From the NCBI GenBank assembly GCA_900184925.1, contig FXYJ02000008.1, positions 44,761 to 108,760 of the forward strand: DNA of 64,000 nucleotides, written 5' to 3'. The notes below the pieces were generated by a model. It did not search any database, had not been told where the DNA came from, and was given only the letters and a program-made list of their open reading frames with translations. The position numbers and the translations under genes were made by a program. The first letter of the stretch is position 1. Each line of letters starts with the position of its first letter. Source of the DNA: Ruminococcaceae bacterium HV4-5-B5C. GTDB lineage: Bacteria; Bacillota; Clostridia; Oscillospirales; Acutalibacteraceae. Positions 27,084-37,872 of this stretch are shown piece after piece.

Positions 27084-27130
27084 GGTACATACCATCCTTT
27101 CTCAGGCAAAGTCTGCCAGACTTTTCACGA

Positions 27131-28288
27131 TCAGAAGTATTTTCCGGCATGATTTCGGTAAACGACTGGGGTAACGCCGGCATATCGCCGGAAAGCGTTC
27201 TGAAAATGGCTCTGAGAAGAAAAGCAGAGATAGGACGCAATGTCGGCGAGAGATTTGTCGGTCCCCGAAAGCAGCTCTTTTGCCGCTTCCACCCGCTGCG
27301 AGACAACATAATTGCTTAGCGGCATTCCCACTTCCTGGCGGAACCGCGCAGAGAGGTAGCTTTCGCTCAGACCTGCGTATTTTGCCAGGCTGGCCCGGGT
27401 AAAGGGCTGACTGATATTCCGGCGGATCCAACGCATACAGGAAGCAATAACGTCTGAAACGTTTTCGGGAATGACGCAGGCACCAACGCGGCGGGTGAAG
27501 TCGAGTACCATGCGTGCCATCAGGGAATAAATCTTTTCCGGGGCGTCGAGGTTTTCCACAGCCCGGATGTACTGGTCGCTGAGGTCAAAAGCCCGGGCCG
27601 GGTTCATGCCTCCTCGAATCGCGGCGCGGGTTGCCAGCGTTGTGCTTACGATCAGAATATTGCGCAAATTGCGGATGCTGTTTCCGGCTATCTGAAAATC
27701 CTGTCGGAACTGCGTATGCATCATATATGCTTCCACCCGCTGCAGATCGCCGCGCGCAACGAGCTCCATCAGCCTGGCTTCCGTCTGGTAATTGTTCCAG
27801 GAGGCATCCGGCAGAAGCTGCGTGTCATCCGCATCCTGCTCCGGGGGCGGCGGGTCGCCGCCCAACAGAATATGCTCCGGGTGAACATCCTCTCCGTTCA
27901 GGATGGTATTTGTCAGGCACAGAATATCAGAAAATTTTGTCAAAGACAGAATCGGCAGTGTGTCCAGATACGCCCGCAGTGCGGAAAGATCTCCGGAGAC
28001 GATCTGCAGTTCCAACGCAAGATCCTTCAGCTCCACGTCGTCCGGCCTCATGCGGACAACCGGCCCGATGACGTACAGACTTCCGGCGGAACGGACGGCG
28101 CCGTAGCAATGCAGAGATCGGGTCATGATTAGGGCGACGTTCCCGTCAACCGATAAAATTCTGGACAAACAGGGCGTAACGAGATCCGGGTCGAAAATTC
28201 CTGCGGAAACTTCGATCAGCTGGTTGTCCCGGTATTCCCGTACGGCAAATCCAAAAATAGAAACTAAGTTATTAAAAATCTTATTCAT
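27131..28288 (-). CDS. AraC-family regulator with long N-terminal sensor region
   Basis: This 385-residue protein has a C-terminal AraC domain (FTRASLAKYAGLSESYLSARF, then LADIASYLCFSSQSHFQNAFRRYAG) and a ~280-residue N-terminal region of unknown fold. It is divergent from the GH3-GPH-GH78 operon, so it probably controls that operon. The ATG at 28288 has no visible Shine-Dalgarno. A TTGCAA-17-TAATAT promoter on the minus strand would place its -10 box only six bases before the ATG, so the mRNA could be leaderless. Confidence 0.85.
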   Translation of the reverse strand: MNKIFNNLVSIFGFAVREYRDNQLIEVSAGIFDPDLVTPCLSRILSVDGNVALIMTRSLHCYGAVRSAGSLYVIGPVVRMRPDDVELKDLALELQIVSGDLSALRAYLDTLPILSLTKFSDILCLTNTILNGEDVHPEHILLGGDPPPPEQDADDTQLLPDASWNNYQTEARLMELVARGDLQRVEAYMMHTQFRQDFQIAGNSIRNLRNILIVSTTLATRAAIRGGMNPARAFDLSDQYIRAVENLDAPEKIYSLMARMVLDFTRRVGACVIPENVSDVIASCMRWIRRNISQPFTRASLAKYAGLSESYLSARFRQEVGMPLSNYVVSQRVEAAKELLSGTDKSLADIASYLCFSSQSHFQNAFRRYAGVTPVVYRNHAGKYF

Positions 28289-28380
28289 AATATAATATTA
28301 CATTAATTCATACTTGATTGCAATACAAGTTCGTGAAAACACGTTAATATGTAGAAAACAGTTTAGAATATGAGGTTATC

Positions 28381-30819
28381 ATGGAAAAAATTTCAGCACT
28401 TTTGTCAAAGCTCACTCTGGAAGAAAAAACAGCCCTGTTGGAAGGCGTCGACTGCTGGAATACAAACATGATTCCGCAGAAAGGCATCCCTTCCCTCTTC
28501 CTGACCGATGGTCCGCATGGCCTGCGCAAGGTGAACCGCGTGGCGGGCGGCTTCGGCGTGGCGGACAACGAACACTCCACCGCTTTCCCGACTTCCGCAA
28601 CGGTTGCTTCTTCCTGGAATCCGGAAAATGCATACCGCATGGGCCGGGCCATTGCTGAGGAATGCGTTACGGCAGGCGTCAATGTTCTGCTTGCTCCGGG
28701 CATCAACATCAAGCGAAGTCCGCTATGCGGCCGCAATTTCGAGTATTATTCGGAAGATCCACTTCTTTCCGGCGAATTTGGCGCGGCGTTCGTCAAAGGA
28801 GTGCAGAGCATGGGTATCGGCTGCAGCGTTAAGCATTTCGCAGCAAATTCCAATGAAAATTACCGCTTTGTTGGGGACAGCGTTGTCGATGAGCGCGCAT
28901 TACGGGAGATTTATCTGCGCGCATTTGAACAGGTCGTCAGGGAAGCGAAACCTTACACGGTCATGTGCTCCTACAACCGTCTAAACGGAACGACGATGTC
29001 ACAGAATCGTGAGATGCTGACGAACCTGCTCCGCGACGAATGGGGGTTCGACGGTGCCGTCGTTACGGACTGGGGGGCAGTGTGCGACCGGGTGGAGGGG
29101 GTACGGGCCGGGTGCGACCTCGACATGCCGGGCGGTGTGGTTCACAACCGGAGTGCCCTGATTGAAGCGGTGAAATCCGGCGCGCTGTCGGAAAAAGACC
29201 TCGACCGTTCCGCGGAGAATATTCTGCGGCTGGTTGAGAAGTGCTCCGGCGTAAAAATGGGTGTCCCATATGATAAGAAAGCACATGCTGAATTGTCCTG
29301 CAGGATTGCCGGAGACAGCGCCGTGCTCTTAAAAAACAACGGCATTCTTCCCCTAAACGGTGAGGAGAATCTGCTTGTTGTTGGGGAAATGTTTGAAAAA
29401 ATGCGGTATCAGGGAGCAGGTTCGTCGCTGATTGATCCGCCGGACATTATCACGCCACAGAATGCTTTCGACCGTCGGAAAATCCGCTACCGATACCGGA
29501 AGGGTTACCGCTGTTTCTATACGGAACGCAATCCGGCACTGGAACGGGAAGCACTGGAAGCGGCCGAAGATTCGGATGTAATCCTGTTTTTCGGCGGACT
29601 TTCCGATTTCGAGGAAAGCGAGGGGTTTGACCGGCCTCACATGCGCCTTGGAGAAAACCAGACCGCCCTGCTGGACCGGCTGTTCAAAACCGGTAAAAAA
29701 GTGGTTCTGGTCATGTACGCGGGCGCTCCGGTTGAGCTGCCGTTTTTTGAGAACCTTTCCGCGTTGCTGAACATGTATCTGTCGGGGATGTACGGCGGGG
29801 AAGCAACCGCTGCTTTGCTGTACGGAGAAATTTCACCGTCCGGCAAGCTGACGGAAAGCTGGCCGCTTCGCGCGGAGAGTTCTTCCTGTGCCGCCGATTA
29901 TGACCGCGGACCGGTCTCCCAGTATTATGAAAGCATCTATGTTGGTTACCGCTTCTACGACAGGGCGAAGACAGAGCTGCGGTTCCCGTTCGGGTACGGC
30001 CTTTCCTATACTTCATTTACATACCGCAATATGTTGGTGGAGCGACGTGGAGACAGCATTGCCGTGACGGCTGAAATTGCCAACATCGGCAAGCGCGGCG
30101 GTGCGGAAGCGGTGCAGCTTTATGTCAGAAACGCGGATAGCTGCGTGTTCAAGCCAGAAAAGGAACTGCGTGCTTTTACCAAGGTCTTTCTGAATGCGGG
30201 GGAAACGAAAAAAGTGGAGCTAAAGTTCGCAGAGAAGGACCTTGCGTTCTGGAATGTAAAAAAACACGCGTGGGTACTGGAGAACGGCCGTTACGAGATT
30301 TGCCTTGCGGCCTCGTGTGATGATGTGCGTTTAAGCGCGCCGCTGGAGATTTCCGATGGGGAAAAAGCTGCGCCGGTTTATTCCGAAGAAGTGCTACAGG
30401 CGTATGTCCTGCCGCCCAAAGAGATTCCGGCGTCTTTCGGCGAGCTGCTTGGCCGCCCGGTACCGGATGACCCGGAAACCGCGCGGCTGACGATGGAATC
30501 CTCCCTTCTTGATTTCCGGCGCACCTTCGCGGGGAAAATCCTTTACACTTCAGTAATGAACACCGTGCGAAAAGATTACCGGAAAGCCCTGAAAATGCCG
30601 GATTCTCCGGCCCGCGATGCGCGACTGAAAAACACGCATTTCGTGGTTAGGATGATGCCGTACAATTCCGTCCGCTCCATGTGCATGTCGTCAGGCGGGC
30701 AGTTCCGATACCACACGGCGGTCGGCTTCGTGGAGATTGCAAACGGTCACGTGATCCGCGCACTGAAAGCGTTCCTGAGCAAAGAGAAAACAGTTCCGCT
30801 GCCGCGGGACCAGTCATGA
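28381..30819 (+). CDS. Glycoside hydrolase family 3 (beta-glucosidase-like)
   Basis: This 812-residue intracellular GH3 enzyme, without signal peptide, has DGPHGLRKV at the start of the barrel, [12 protein letters not shown], and the nucleophile Asp in VVTDWG at residue 230. The alpha/beta sandwich domain follows, then a fibronectin-III-like domain around [12 protein letters not shown]. It likely removes terminal beta-glucosyl residues. Co-transcription with a GPH symporter and an alpha-L-rhamnosidase suggests rhamnosyl-glucosides of plants as substrates; that is inference. GAGG lies five bases before the ATG. Confidence 0.92.
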   Translation: MEKISALLSKLTLEEKTALLEGVDCWNTNMIPQKGIPSLFLTDGPHGLRKVNRVAGGFGVADNEHSTAFPTSATVASSWNPENAYRMGRAIAEECVTAGVNVLLAPGINIKRSPLCGRNFEYYSEDPLLSGEFGAAFVKGVQSMGIGCSVKHFAANSNENYRFVGDSVVDERALREIYLRAFEQVVREAKPYTVMCSYNRLNGTTMSQNREMLTNLLRDEWGFDGAVVTDWGAVCDRVEGVRAGCDLDMPGGVVHNRSALIEAVKSGALSEKDLDRSAENILRLVEKCSGVKMGVPYDKKAHAELSCRIAGDSAVLLKNNGILPLNGEENLLVVGEMFEKMRYQGAGSSLIDPPDIITPQNAFDRRKIRYRYRKGYRCFYTERNPALEREALEAAEDSDVILFFGGLSDFEESEGFDRPHMRLGENQTALLDRLFKTGKKVVLVMYAGAPVELPFFENLSALLNMYLSGMYGGEATAALLYGEISPSGKLTESWPLRAESSSCAADYDRGPVSQYYESIYVGYRFYDRAKTELRFPFGYGLSYTSFTYRNMLVERRGDSIAVTAEIANIGKRGGAEAVQLYVRNADSCVFKPEKELRAFTKVFLNAGETKKVELKFAEKDLAFWNVKKHAWVLENGRYEICLAASCDDVRLSAPLEISDGEKAAPVYSEEVLQAYVLPPKEIPASFGELLGRPVPDDPETARLTMESSLLDFRRTFAGKILYTSVMNTVRKDYRKALKMPDSPARDARLKNTHFVVRMMPYNSVRSMCMSSGGQFRYHTAVGFVEIANGHVIRALKAFLSKEKTVPLPRDQS

Positions 30820-30832
30820 GGAGGAAACCGCA

Positions 30833-32299
30833 ATGAAATTTTCCACGCTCTTTGAATCAAAAGCACTGGATTCCCGAATCCGTTCGGATGAACCGACAGC
30901 GAAGGAACGGTGGTTCGGCTATCTGCTCGGTCCGGCTGGAGCGCTGCTGCTAAATGCTTTACTCGCTACTTACCTGAATGTCTATTATACCGACGTTCTG
31001 AAGATGACCGGTATCTGGGGTGGCGCTTTTCTTGTTATTTTTCCAATCGTCACCAAAATCATGGATGCCGTTATTAATATTCTCATGGGATATGTGATCG
31101 ACCGCACCAGAACGCGGCAGGGCAAAGCGCGCCCGTGGCTGCTTATTTCCGCTCCGCTGATTACGCTCTCCGGCATTTTACTGTTTACGGTTCCTGAAAA
31201 CAATCTGACGGTAAAAGTCATTTGGGTTATTTTTTCCTACAACCTGTATTACTCCATCGCGTACTCGATTTTCAGCATGAGCAACAATCTGATGGTTCCG
31301 CTTTCAACGCGCAACTCAACCGCACGCGGAAAGCTGTCGGTGTTTAATCAGGTTGCCAATATCATGATGACCGGCATCGTGGGCGCTCTGGTTTTCCCGA
31401 TCCTGGTTTTGCCCTGGGTGGGTGTGGACAAAGGTCGTTGGATTGCAGCCATGAGCATTCTCTCAATCATTGCTTTTCCGCTGATACTGCTGGAATACTA
31501 TTTCACAAAAGAGCGGGTCACAGAGGAAAACGTCAATCTTCCGCAGGAGACCGTGCCGTATCGAAAGCAGATGAAGGCGATTTTCACTGACCGCTACATG
31601 ATGATTATCTTCGCCTACTTCTTCGTGTTTATGGTTGGAACGAGCTTTAAAAATCTCGGCGGCGTCTATTACTGTAATTATGTGCTCGGAAAGTATAACG
31701 ACGGCGTCACGCTCCCGATCCTTTCGGCCATCGGCGGGCTTCCAATGGGTATTGGAATTTTCGCCGTGACTCCGCTTGCAAAGAAATTTGGAAAGCGCAA
31801 TCTCATTCTCGGCGGATTTGTCCTGTACGCGGTCGGAGGCGTCATCTGTTTGGCGTTCCCAAAAAATCTGGCCATTGTGTTGGCAGGCCAGTTTGTCAAG
31901 AATCTGGGCGGCGTGCCGGCCAACTACATCTTTATGGCGCTGTTCGCCGACGCGCTCGACCACATTGAGTGGAAGGCCGGCTTCCGCTGCGACGGAATCT
32001 CCATGTCTATTTACAACATCATGACGGTGGCTCTTGTGGGAATTTGCACGGGAATGTTTAACGGAATGCTGGCGGTGTCTGGATATAAGGCACCCTATTA
32101 TAACGCTGCTCATCAGCTCATTGCCGTCCAAACACAGCATGTGCAGAATATTATTACATTCAGCTTCGTTGGCATTGAAGTCTTTACAGCGGTCATTATC
32201 ATTGTGCTGCTCGCTTTTTTGAACGTGGAAAAAGGGCTTGATAAGAAACAGGCGGAGATTAAAAAGCGTAAGGAGACAAAACAACATGTTGAAAATTAG
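30833..32299 (+). CDS. GPH-family sugar:cation symporter (MelB-like)
   Basis: This 488-residue protein has about twelve membrane segments and the glycoside-pentoside-hexuronide signature [15 protein letters not shown] near residue 93. Such carriers import glycosides with Na+ or H+. It sits between the GH3 and GH78 genes and probably imports the rhamnosylated glycoside they cleave inside the cell. AGGAGG precedes the ATG by about seven bases. Its 3' end overlaps the GH78 gene by 14 bases. Confidence 0.92.
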   Translation: MKFSTLFESKALDSRIRSDEPTAKERWFGYLLGPAGALLLNALLATYLNVYYTDVLKMTGIWGGAFLVIFPIVTKIMDAVINILMGYVIDRTRTRQGKARPWLLISAPLITLSGILLFTVPENNLTVKVIWVIFSYNLYYSIAYSIFSMSNNLMVPLSTRNSTARGKLSVFNQVANIMMTGIVGALVFPILVLPWVGVDKGRWIAAMSILSIIAFPLILLEYYFTKERVTEENVNLPQETVPYRKQMKAIFTDRYMMIIFAYFFVFMVGTSFKNLGGVYYCNYVLGKYNDGVTLPILSAIGGLPMGIGIFAVTPLAKKFGKRNLILGGFVLYAVGGVICLAFPKNLAIVLAGQFVKNLGGVPANYIFMALFADALDHIEWKAGFRCDGISMSIYNIMTVALVGICTGMFNGMLAVSGYKAPYYNAAHQLIAVQTQHVQNIITFSFVGIEVFTAVIIIVLLAFLNVEKGLDKKQAEIKKRKETKQHVEN

Positions 32300-34832
32300 C
32301 AGCGTCAAAATTGAAAATCTGACGCACGGGTGCATTACGGACCGAAAACCTGATATCTCGTTCTCGCTGGAATCCGACGTGCCGGGAGAATCACTTCGAC
32401 AGGCGACAATCCGAGTTGGAAACTGGGAGAAAAAGACGACTGATCAGGTCAATAATCGGTACGGCGGAACGCTTCGTCCCTTTACAGACTATACTGTCAA
32501 CATACTGGCAACCGGAACGAGCGGTGAGCATGCGGAAGTTTCTTCATCCTTTCAAACCGGACGTGTTGGAACTCCATGGCAGGCTAAATGGATTACCGAC
32601 ATATCCTATGACTATCCGGAAAAAGTCTCACCGGTGCCGATGACATTTCGCAAAGATTTTTTCGTAATGAAAAAGGTGTACAGGGCTTTGGTTAACTCAA
32701 CTGCTCTCGGTGTTTACGAGTTGCAGATGAACGGACAAAAAGTTGGAGAGGACTACTTTGCGCCGGGCTTCACTTCGTATGAGCACCAAATCCAGTACCA
32801 GACATATGACGTGACGGCATTGCTGTCCGGCTCCAACCGAATTGACGCCTTTGTGTCGGGCGGGTGGGCGGCCGGTTCGTTTACCTATGGCCGCAAGAAT
32901 AAAATCAGCGCGGACCGGCAGGCTTTCCTGCTGGAGCTGCGTCTGGAATATGAGGACGGTACGACGGAAATAATCGGCACGGACGAGAGCTGGCAGGTTA
33001 CGGAGGGCGGCCAGTACTGTATGGCAGAGTGGTATGACGGCGAGACGTACGACGCCACGGTTGACATGGAACGTGCTTCGTGGAAAGCGGCCAACGTTAC
33101 GGTTCCCCGCGGGACGCCGGAGCTTTTGGCTCAGTACGGCAGCCCTGTGCGTGTTCGGAAAACTCTGCGCCCGGTTTCCAGCTCCAAGGGGCCAGAGGGG
33201 GAGCTGATTTACGATTTCGGCCAGAACTTCGCCGGCGTCATCTGTGCCAGAATTCATGGGAAGCGCGGGCAGAAGGTCGTCTTTCACCACGCGGAAGTTC
33301 TTGTGGATGGACGGCTGTTCTTAAAATCTCTGCGCACCGCCAAGGCGGAGGCAACCTATATCTGTACGGATGGGGAACAGACATATTCGCCGCGCCTGAC
33401 ATACATGGGTTTTCGCTATGTGGGCGTCAGCGGAATCGATAAAGCCGATCTGGAGCTTTCCGCGTTTGTCCTTTCGTCCGACATGCACGAAACGGGAACA
33501 TTTGTGTGTTCCAACCCGCAGATTAACCGTCTGAACGAAAATATCCGCTGGGGCGGGCGCTCGAATTTTGTGGATATTCCGACCGACTGCCCGCAGCGCG
33601 ACGAGCGTCAGGGCTGGACGGGTGATATCGCCGTCTTTGCTGCGACAGCCTGCTACAATTTCGATATGAGCCGCTTCCTTGACAAATGGCTGACCGACGT
33701 GCGCTCCGAACAGGGCAAAGGCGGAGGCATCCCGATGGTGGTGCCGAGGGCTGGTGACGCGTGGCCCGTGATGGCGACCTCCTGCTGGGGTGACAGCTGC
33801 GTCCTCGTTCCGTGGGCGGAATATATGGCACGCGGCAATTTGGGATTGCTGCGGCGGCAGTACCCCGCGATGAAAAAGTTTTTGAAGGCGGCCAAATGGT
33901 GGTCGGCGTTTTTATCATTTACGCCAAACGGAAGATATATTTGGCGGTTCCCGTTTCATTTCGGCGACTGGTGTGCCCCGGGAGGGAAGGCGCAGGATTG
34001 GGTCCTGAAGGGAAAATGGGTTGGGACGGCTTATTTTGCGAACAGCTGCGGCATCGTTGCGGAGATTGCTGATTTGCTGGGCGAAAAGCAGGACGCGGCG
34101 TATTACCGCTGTCTGCGGGAAAAAATCATCCGTTCTTACCGCAAGGTCTTTACCGACGGTTCCGGAAAGCTGAAAAAGGAGTTCCAGACTGCCTACGTTC
34201 TTCCCCTGCATTTCGGCATGACCAAAGGCGCGGAAACAAAAACCATGGCGGACAATCTGGTGCGCCTCGTGCGGGAAGCCGGAAATCATCTGACTACGGG
34301 CTTTACCGGAACGCCGTATCTGCTGTTCGCGCTCTCCGACAACGGCCACGCCGACGTTGCGTATGATCTTCTATTGCAGGATACCTGTCCCTCGTGGCTT
34401 TATGAAGTCAAAACGGGCGGAACGACGATCTGGGAACGCTGGGATGCGCTTCGTCCGGACGGTACCGTCAATATCGGCGACCTGACGGGGAAAAAATCGG
34501 ATGAAGAGTCGAGTGGCGGTATGGTTTCCTTCAACCACTATGCGATGGGCGCGGTCGGCGACTGGCTGTACCGCCGCGTTGCTGGCATCGAGCCGACAAG
34601 CGGCGGCTACCGTACTTTCCGGATTGCCCCGGTTCCGGGCGGCGGAATTACTTCCGCGAGAGGCGCTGTCGAAACACCGTTTGGGGAAATTGTATCGGAT
34701 TGGAGCATCGACGGCGGAATTTTTTCCATCCGGGGCGAAGTGCCGGTGTCAGCGCAGTGTACTCTGATTCTTCCCAGCGGGGAAACGCACCGTCTGGAGA
34801 GCGGCACGTTTCAGTATTCCTGCAAAATTTGA
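32286..34832 (+). CDS. Alpha-L-rhamnosidase, GH78
   Basis: This 848-residue enzyme has N-terminal beta-sandwich domains and a catalytic (alpha/alpha)6 barrel with the GH78 hallmark [14 protein letters not shown] near residue 440. A C-terminal beta domain with the [12 protein letters not shown] region follows. It releases terminal L-rhamnose from glycosides. The absence of a signal peptide indicates cytoplasmic action after uptake by the GPH carrier. The start at 32286 has AAGGAGA nine bases upstream; the frame is open 16 codons further back within the symporter gene. Freed rhamnose would enter RhaA-RhaB-RhaD. Confidence 0.94.
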   Translation: MLKISSVKIENLTHGCITDRKPDISFSLESDVPGESLRQATIRVGNWEKKTTDQVNNRYGGTLRPFTDYTVNILATGTSGEHAEVSSSFQTGRVGTPWQAKWITDISYDYPEKVSPVPMTFRKDFFVMKKVYRALVNSTALGVYELQMNGQKVGEDYFAPGFTSYEHQIQYQTYDVTALLSGSNRIDAFVSGGWAAGSFTYGRKNKISADRQAFLLELRLEYEDGTTEIIGTDESWQVTEGGQYCMAEWYDGETYDATVDMERASWKAANVTVPRGTPELLAQYGSPVRVRKTLRPVSSSKGPEGELIYDFGQNFAGVICARIHGKRGQKVVFHHAEVLVDGRLFLKSLRTAKAEATYICTDGEQTYSPRLTYMGFRYVGVSGIDKADLELSAFVLSSDMHETGTFVCSNPQINRLNENIRWGGRSNFVDIPTDCPQRDERQGWTGDIAVFAATACYNFDMSRFLDKWLTDVRSEQGKGGGIPMVVPRAGDAWPVMATSCWGDSCVLVPWAEYMARGNLGLLRRQYPAMKKFLKAAKWWSAFLSFTPNGRYIWRFPFHFGDWCAPGGKAQDWVLKGKWVGTAYFANSCGIVAEIADLLGEKQDAAYYRCLREKIIRSYRKVFTDGSGKLKKEFQTAYVLPLHFGMTKGAETKTMADNLVRLVREAGNHLTTGFTGTPYLLFALSDNGHADVAYDLLLQDTCPSWLYEVKTGGTTIWERWDALRPDGTVNIGDLTGKKSDEESSGGMVSFNHYAMGAVGDWLYRRVAGIEPTSGGYRTFRIAPVPGGGITSARGAVETPFGEIVSDWSIDGGIFSIRGEVPVSAQCTLILPSGETHRLESGTFQYSCKI

Positions 34833-35010
34833 TTGAGGTGGACGTTTTCCCGGTTCTTATCATTCTGTCGGCGGGCCATAGTGAATTGCGCCCCTTATGG
34901 GAGGAGAACAATAATCGGATGTCCCACTAAAATACTAATTATCAACAACGCAACACGCACCAATTCATTGTAAAGATGAACTCGGATGATCTTGCTTTGA
35001 TTGGCATAGC

Positions 35011-35075
35011 AAAATCAGGCTGCGATTTCATATGTGTAAGTAGTACATATCAACGGTTTCAGATCCCCGCAACCA
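35011..35075 (+). repeat. Attachment-like repeat, copy 3, ending in the tRNA 3' sequence
   Basis: This 65-base segment aligns without gaps to 18512-18576 and ends with the same CCCCGCAACCA as tRNA-fMet. It lies just after the rhamnose-utilisation block and is the candidate right boundary of an ~16.5-kb island running from 18.58 kb. As in the other two copies, a hairpin follows within about 20 bases. Confidence 0.5.
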
Positions 35076-35092
35076 AATGGTCTAGTTGTCTG

Positions 35093-35120
35093 ACAGGCTC
35101 ATCCTTAGGAATGAGCCTGT
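35093..35120 (+). terminator. Hairpin after attachment-like repeat 3
   Basis: A 10-bp stem, ACAGGCTCAT with ATGAGCCTGT, encloses a short inner CC/GG pairing. The following T-run is weak. Confidence 0.45.
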
Positions 35121-35649
35121 TGCACAATTAAATGAAAGCAGGGAATGGCAGAGTCTTATTCGGAATCTGCCCTTCGTTACATACAAATTTGCGGTTTCAG
35201 ATCAGGCCATTTCCTGTGGCGTATAGAGGGAGCGCAGCAAATGCCAGCGTCAGACCCAGTGCAGTAATCCATGTGTTTCCCTTTACAGGCTGCAGAATGC
35301 AAAGCTTCTCAAAGAGTATTCCATTGTCTTACTTCCTTTGATTTTTTCAATCTTGTTTTTTGTACAGTAGCAAAAAGTAAGAGCCTGAACGCAGCTGGCA
35401 GGCATTACGTTCAAGCTCTTGACAAGTATATGTTCACTGTGATACCCTTGAAGCAACAAAGAAAACCAATCCTGTTAATGGATTTATTAGTTTCTGAACG
35501 TAATGTTGTTTACGTTTGGTTAGTGTAAGAAGTGTGAGAAACTTCTTACAGCTAATGAAACTGTTGATGGGGTTAATTTGTTTATATATTTGCATATTAT
35601 CGCTTTATGGCATGTATATTGACTGATAATTTAAAAGCAGATCCTGCTT
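35121..35649. other. Intergenic stretch with two inverted repeats, no supported gene
   Basis: The stretch contains an inverted repeat with 13-bp arms (35379-35391 and 35408-35420, one mispair) and a 10-bp hairpin (35524-35533 with 35541-35550). A short minus frame ending at 35202 could be the C-terminus of a lost membrane protein, but the evidence is thin. Confidence 0.35.
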
Positions 35650-35680
35650 AAGTCGGACATTTTGTCCGACTTCATTTTTT
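35650..35680 (+). terminator. Intrinsic terminator
   Basis: A perfect 10-bp stem, AAGTCGGACA with TGTCCGACTT, has loop TTT and is followed by CATTTTTT. No complete gene precedes it on the plus strand, so it may be left from a lost gene. Confidence 0.7.
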
Positions 35681-35742
35681 CCATCATGAAATTTACCAAT
35701 GGTTTAATTCTTTCGTTACGAACCTTCACACGTTGTCAAAAT

Positions 35743-35795
35743 AAACATTATGCAAAGTTCGGGAAATGCTCGCAGTTGACTGTTATGCTCATAAT
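35743..35795 (-). repeat. attC-like cassette site A
   Basis: This 53-bp imperfect palindrome begins on the plus strand with AAACATTATGCAAAGTTC and ends TATGCTCATAAT. ATTATG near one end pairs with CATAAT at the other, and an inner stem pairs around a variable loop. It begins six bases after the stop codon of the minus-strand membrane-protein gene, the position an attC site takes in a gene cassette. Confidence 0.6.
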
Positions 35796-35801
35796 CTTCT
35801 G

Positions 35802-36248
35802 TTACTCTATTTTATCGATGCGATTTCCAAAATATTTACAGTAACCATACAATCCGAAGGTAATCAGCATTATAAAGACATCAAAACCTGCCACATTTGC
35901 GCCCAGCACTTGTAATCTGTTTCTGAATATCGAAGTAAGGATAATCAACAGCAGGTCGGAGACAGCAGAAACGAATGCAAAAATTTTTGCAGCTTTCATG
36001 CGGATTATCAGTAATATGGGAGCGGCAAATCCACAGATTAAGTTTGTTACCCACAAAACCCCGAAATATATAGGATAGTTTGTAAAATACTTTATAACCT
36101 GACTGCCGTATCCATGTGATAAGTAGTAGCCTTCATTATGGCCGAGCATCATAAACAGGTCATATATTCCCATTGAATACATAAACAAAAGAAATAATGC
36201 AATAAGCCATAAATGCCAAGGATTTTTTCTGATCATTTTAATATTCAT
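35802..36248 (-). CDS. Small four-helix membrane protein (cassette gene)
   Basis: This 148-residue protein has four predicted membrane segments (WLIALFLLFMYSMG, YFGVLWVTNLICGFAAP, a helix near residue 95, and GFDVFIMLITFGLYGYC) and no recognised catalytic motif. I do not recognise the family with certainty. The start at 36248 has AAAGGGAAG about nine bases upstream. The frame is open 22 codons further but would run into the upstream repeat leader. It lies between sites B and A. Confidence 0.6.
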   Translation of the reverse strand: MNIKMIRKNPWHLWLIALFLLFMYSMGIYDLFMMLGHNEGYYLSHGYGSQVIKYFTNYPIYFGVLWVTNLICGFAAPILLIIRMKAAKIFAFVSAVSDLLLIILTSIFRNRLQVLGANVAGFDVFIMLITFGLYGYCKYFGNRIDKIE

Positions 36249-36273
36249 AACCATCTTCCCTTTCCGGTTATAT

Positions 36274-36360
36274 AAAATACATGCTATCTGCAAGCACCCA
36301 TTATATGGTATCAAGTAAACATTATGCGAAGTTCGGAAAGGTCCTTAGTATGATCTTAAT
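36274..36360 (-). repeat. attC-like cassette site B with conserved leader
   Basis: The core AAACATTATGCGAAGTTCGG starts at 36317; the hairpin half is shortened compared with the other copies. The 43 bases before it (36274-36316) are nearly identical to those before sites D and E. On the minus strand this leader reads into the next gene and contains CATATAATGG, a possible -10 box. Confidence 0.55.
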
Positions 36361-36433
36361 CAAAATCGACTGAATTTACTTTATCCAAAGCCGATTTGTG
36401 CTGGCCACTGATTATCCGCTTAAAACTGATTCT

Positions 36434-37765
36434 TCAGGGTCGGGCGGATCTCGGTCTGGTGGAAGGGGACTTCACTTCTCCGGATATTTTCAGAATTTGC
36501 TTTTTAGAATGGCGCTTTTGGCCGACTTGCGCTTGATGCGAAGGGCTCTTCCGGTCGGGCCTTTTCGCGGCGGCTTTTTGTGCCGGTCTGCGAATGGGCA
36601 CAGTATTATTGGGAAGCGGCTCCGTATGGAGCAAAGGACACGGATTTTCTTTTATCGCGGTGATACGCTTTCCAACCAATTTCTCGATATCGGCAAGATA
36701 AGCCTTCTCGTCAAAATCACAGAAGGAAATCGCAGTGCCGCTGAGTCCCGCCCTGCCGGTTCGTCCGATGCGGTGGACATACGTTTCTGGAATATTGGGC
36801 AAGTCGTAGTTAACGACGAGGGAAAGCTCATCAATATCGATGCCCCTTGCCGCGATATCCGTCGCCACCAGCACGCGCGTCGCCCGGTTCTTAAAATTGT
36901 TCAGCGCCTGCTGGCGCGAATTTTGAGATTTGCCACCGTGAATGGCCTGTGCACTGATATTCGCCCTAGTCAGTTCGCGTACAACCCGGTCCGCTCCGTG
37001 TTTTGTGCGGGTAAATACAAGAATCGAAGCGATGGATTTGTCCTCTAAAACGTGCAGCAGCAGTTTCCTCTTGTTTTCTTTATCCACAAAGTAGACGAAC
37101 TGCTCGATTGCTTCAACCGCGGGGGCCGAAGGCGTAACCGATATCTTTACCGGATGAATCAGCATGGAATCTGCCATACTGGAGATTTCCGGCGGCATGG
37201 TCGCAGAAAAAAGGAGCGTCTGCTTATTTGCCGGCATTTTTGCGATGACTTTTTTTACATCGTGGATAAAGCCCATATCCAGCATGCGGTCGGCTTCATC
37301 CAGAACAAATATCTCTACAGCTTGCAGATCAATCAGTTTTTGGTTCATTAAGTCGCAGAGCCTCCCGGGCGTGGCCACAAGAATGTCGATTCCCTTTTGC
37401 AGCATCAGCTCCTGCGGTTTCTGGGAAACACCTCCGAAAATAACGCCGCAGCGCAGCCCGGTGTACTGCCCGTATGCGCGGAAGCTTTCATAGGTCTGGA
37501 TTCCAAGTTCCCGGGTGGGTGTTAAAATCAAGGAGCGAATTTTCCGCTGTGCACCCTGCGGGCAGCTCCTTTTGCTGAGCAGCTGCAGGGTCGGCACGGC
37601 AAACGCCGCAGTTTTCCCTGTCCCTGTCTGTGCGCATCCCAGCAAATCGCTCCCCCCCAGGATCGGCGGAATTGCCTGCTCCTGGATTGAGGTCGGCACG
37701 GTGTAGTTCAGCTTTTCCAACGCCCTCAAAATCGGCGTGATTATATTTAATTCTTTAAACTGCAT
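36434..37765 (-). CDS. DEAD-box RNA helicase, RhlE-like
   Basis: This 443-residue helicase has all core motifs: Q motif around TSIQEQAIP, motif I AQTGTGKT, PTRELG, TPGR, DEAD, SAT, TDIAARGID and HRIGRTGRAG. A basic, low-complexity tail of about 65 residues follows. It unwinds RNA in ribosome assembly or mRNA turnover. Its end lies 73 bases before attC-like site B, and it sits between sites B and C with the ABC-F gene, so it is part of, or interrupts, the cassette region. Confidence 0.92.
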   Translation of the reverse strand: MQFKELNIITPILRALEKLNYTVPTSIQEQAIPPILGGSDLLGCAQTGTGKTAAFAVPTLQLLSKRSCPQGAQRKIRSLILTPTRELGIQTYESFRAYGQYTGLRCGVIFGGVSQKPQELMLQKGIDILVATPGRLCDLMNQKLIDLQAVEIFVLDEADRMLDMGFIHDVKKVIAKMPANKQTLLFSATMPPEISSMADSMLIHPVKISVTPSAPAVEAIEQFVYFVDKENKRKLLLHVLEDKSIASILVFTRTKHGADRVVRELTRANISAQAIHGGKSQNSRQQALNNFKNRATRVLVATDIAARGIDIDELSLVVNYDLPNIPETYVHRIGRTGRAGLSGTAISFCDFDEKAYLADIEKLVGKRITAIKENPCPLLHTEPLPNNTVPIRRPAQKAAAKRPDRKSPSHQAQVGQKRHSKKQILKISGEVKSPSTRPRSARP

Positions 37766-37872
37766 TTGTTCTCCTGTCTTTTAATAAATGGACCAACTCG
37801 GCCCGGTGAAAAAATATGTATGCTTTTATCCCGATTCCAGCAACGCGAAAAAGATGGAATCGGCTGACCGGC

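Noticed and set aside
35132..35341. 69-codon plus frame after attachment-like repeat 3
   Set aside because: Weak composition and no domain. A minus frame in the same place looks slightly more like a relic, but not enough to call.
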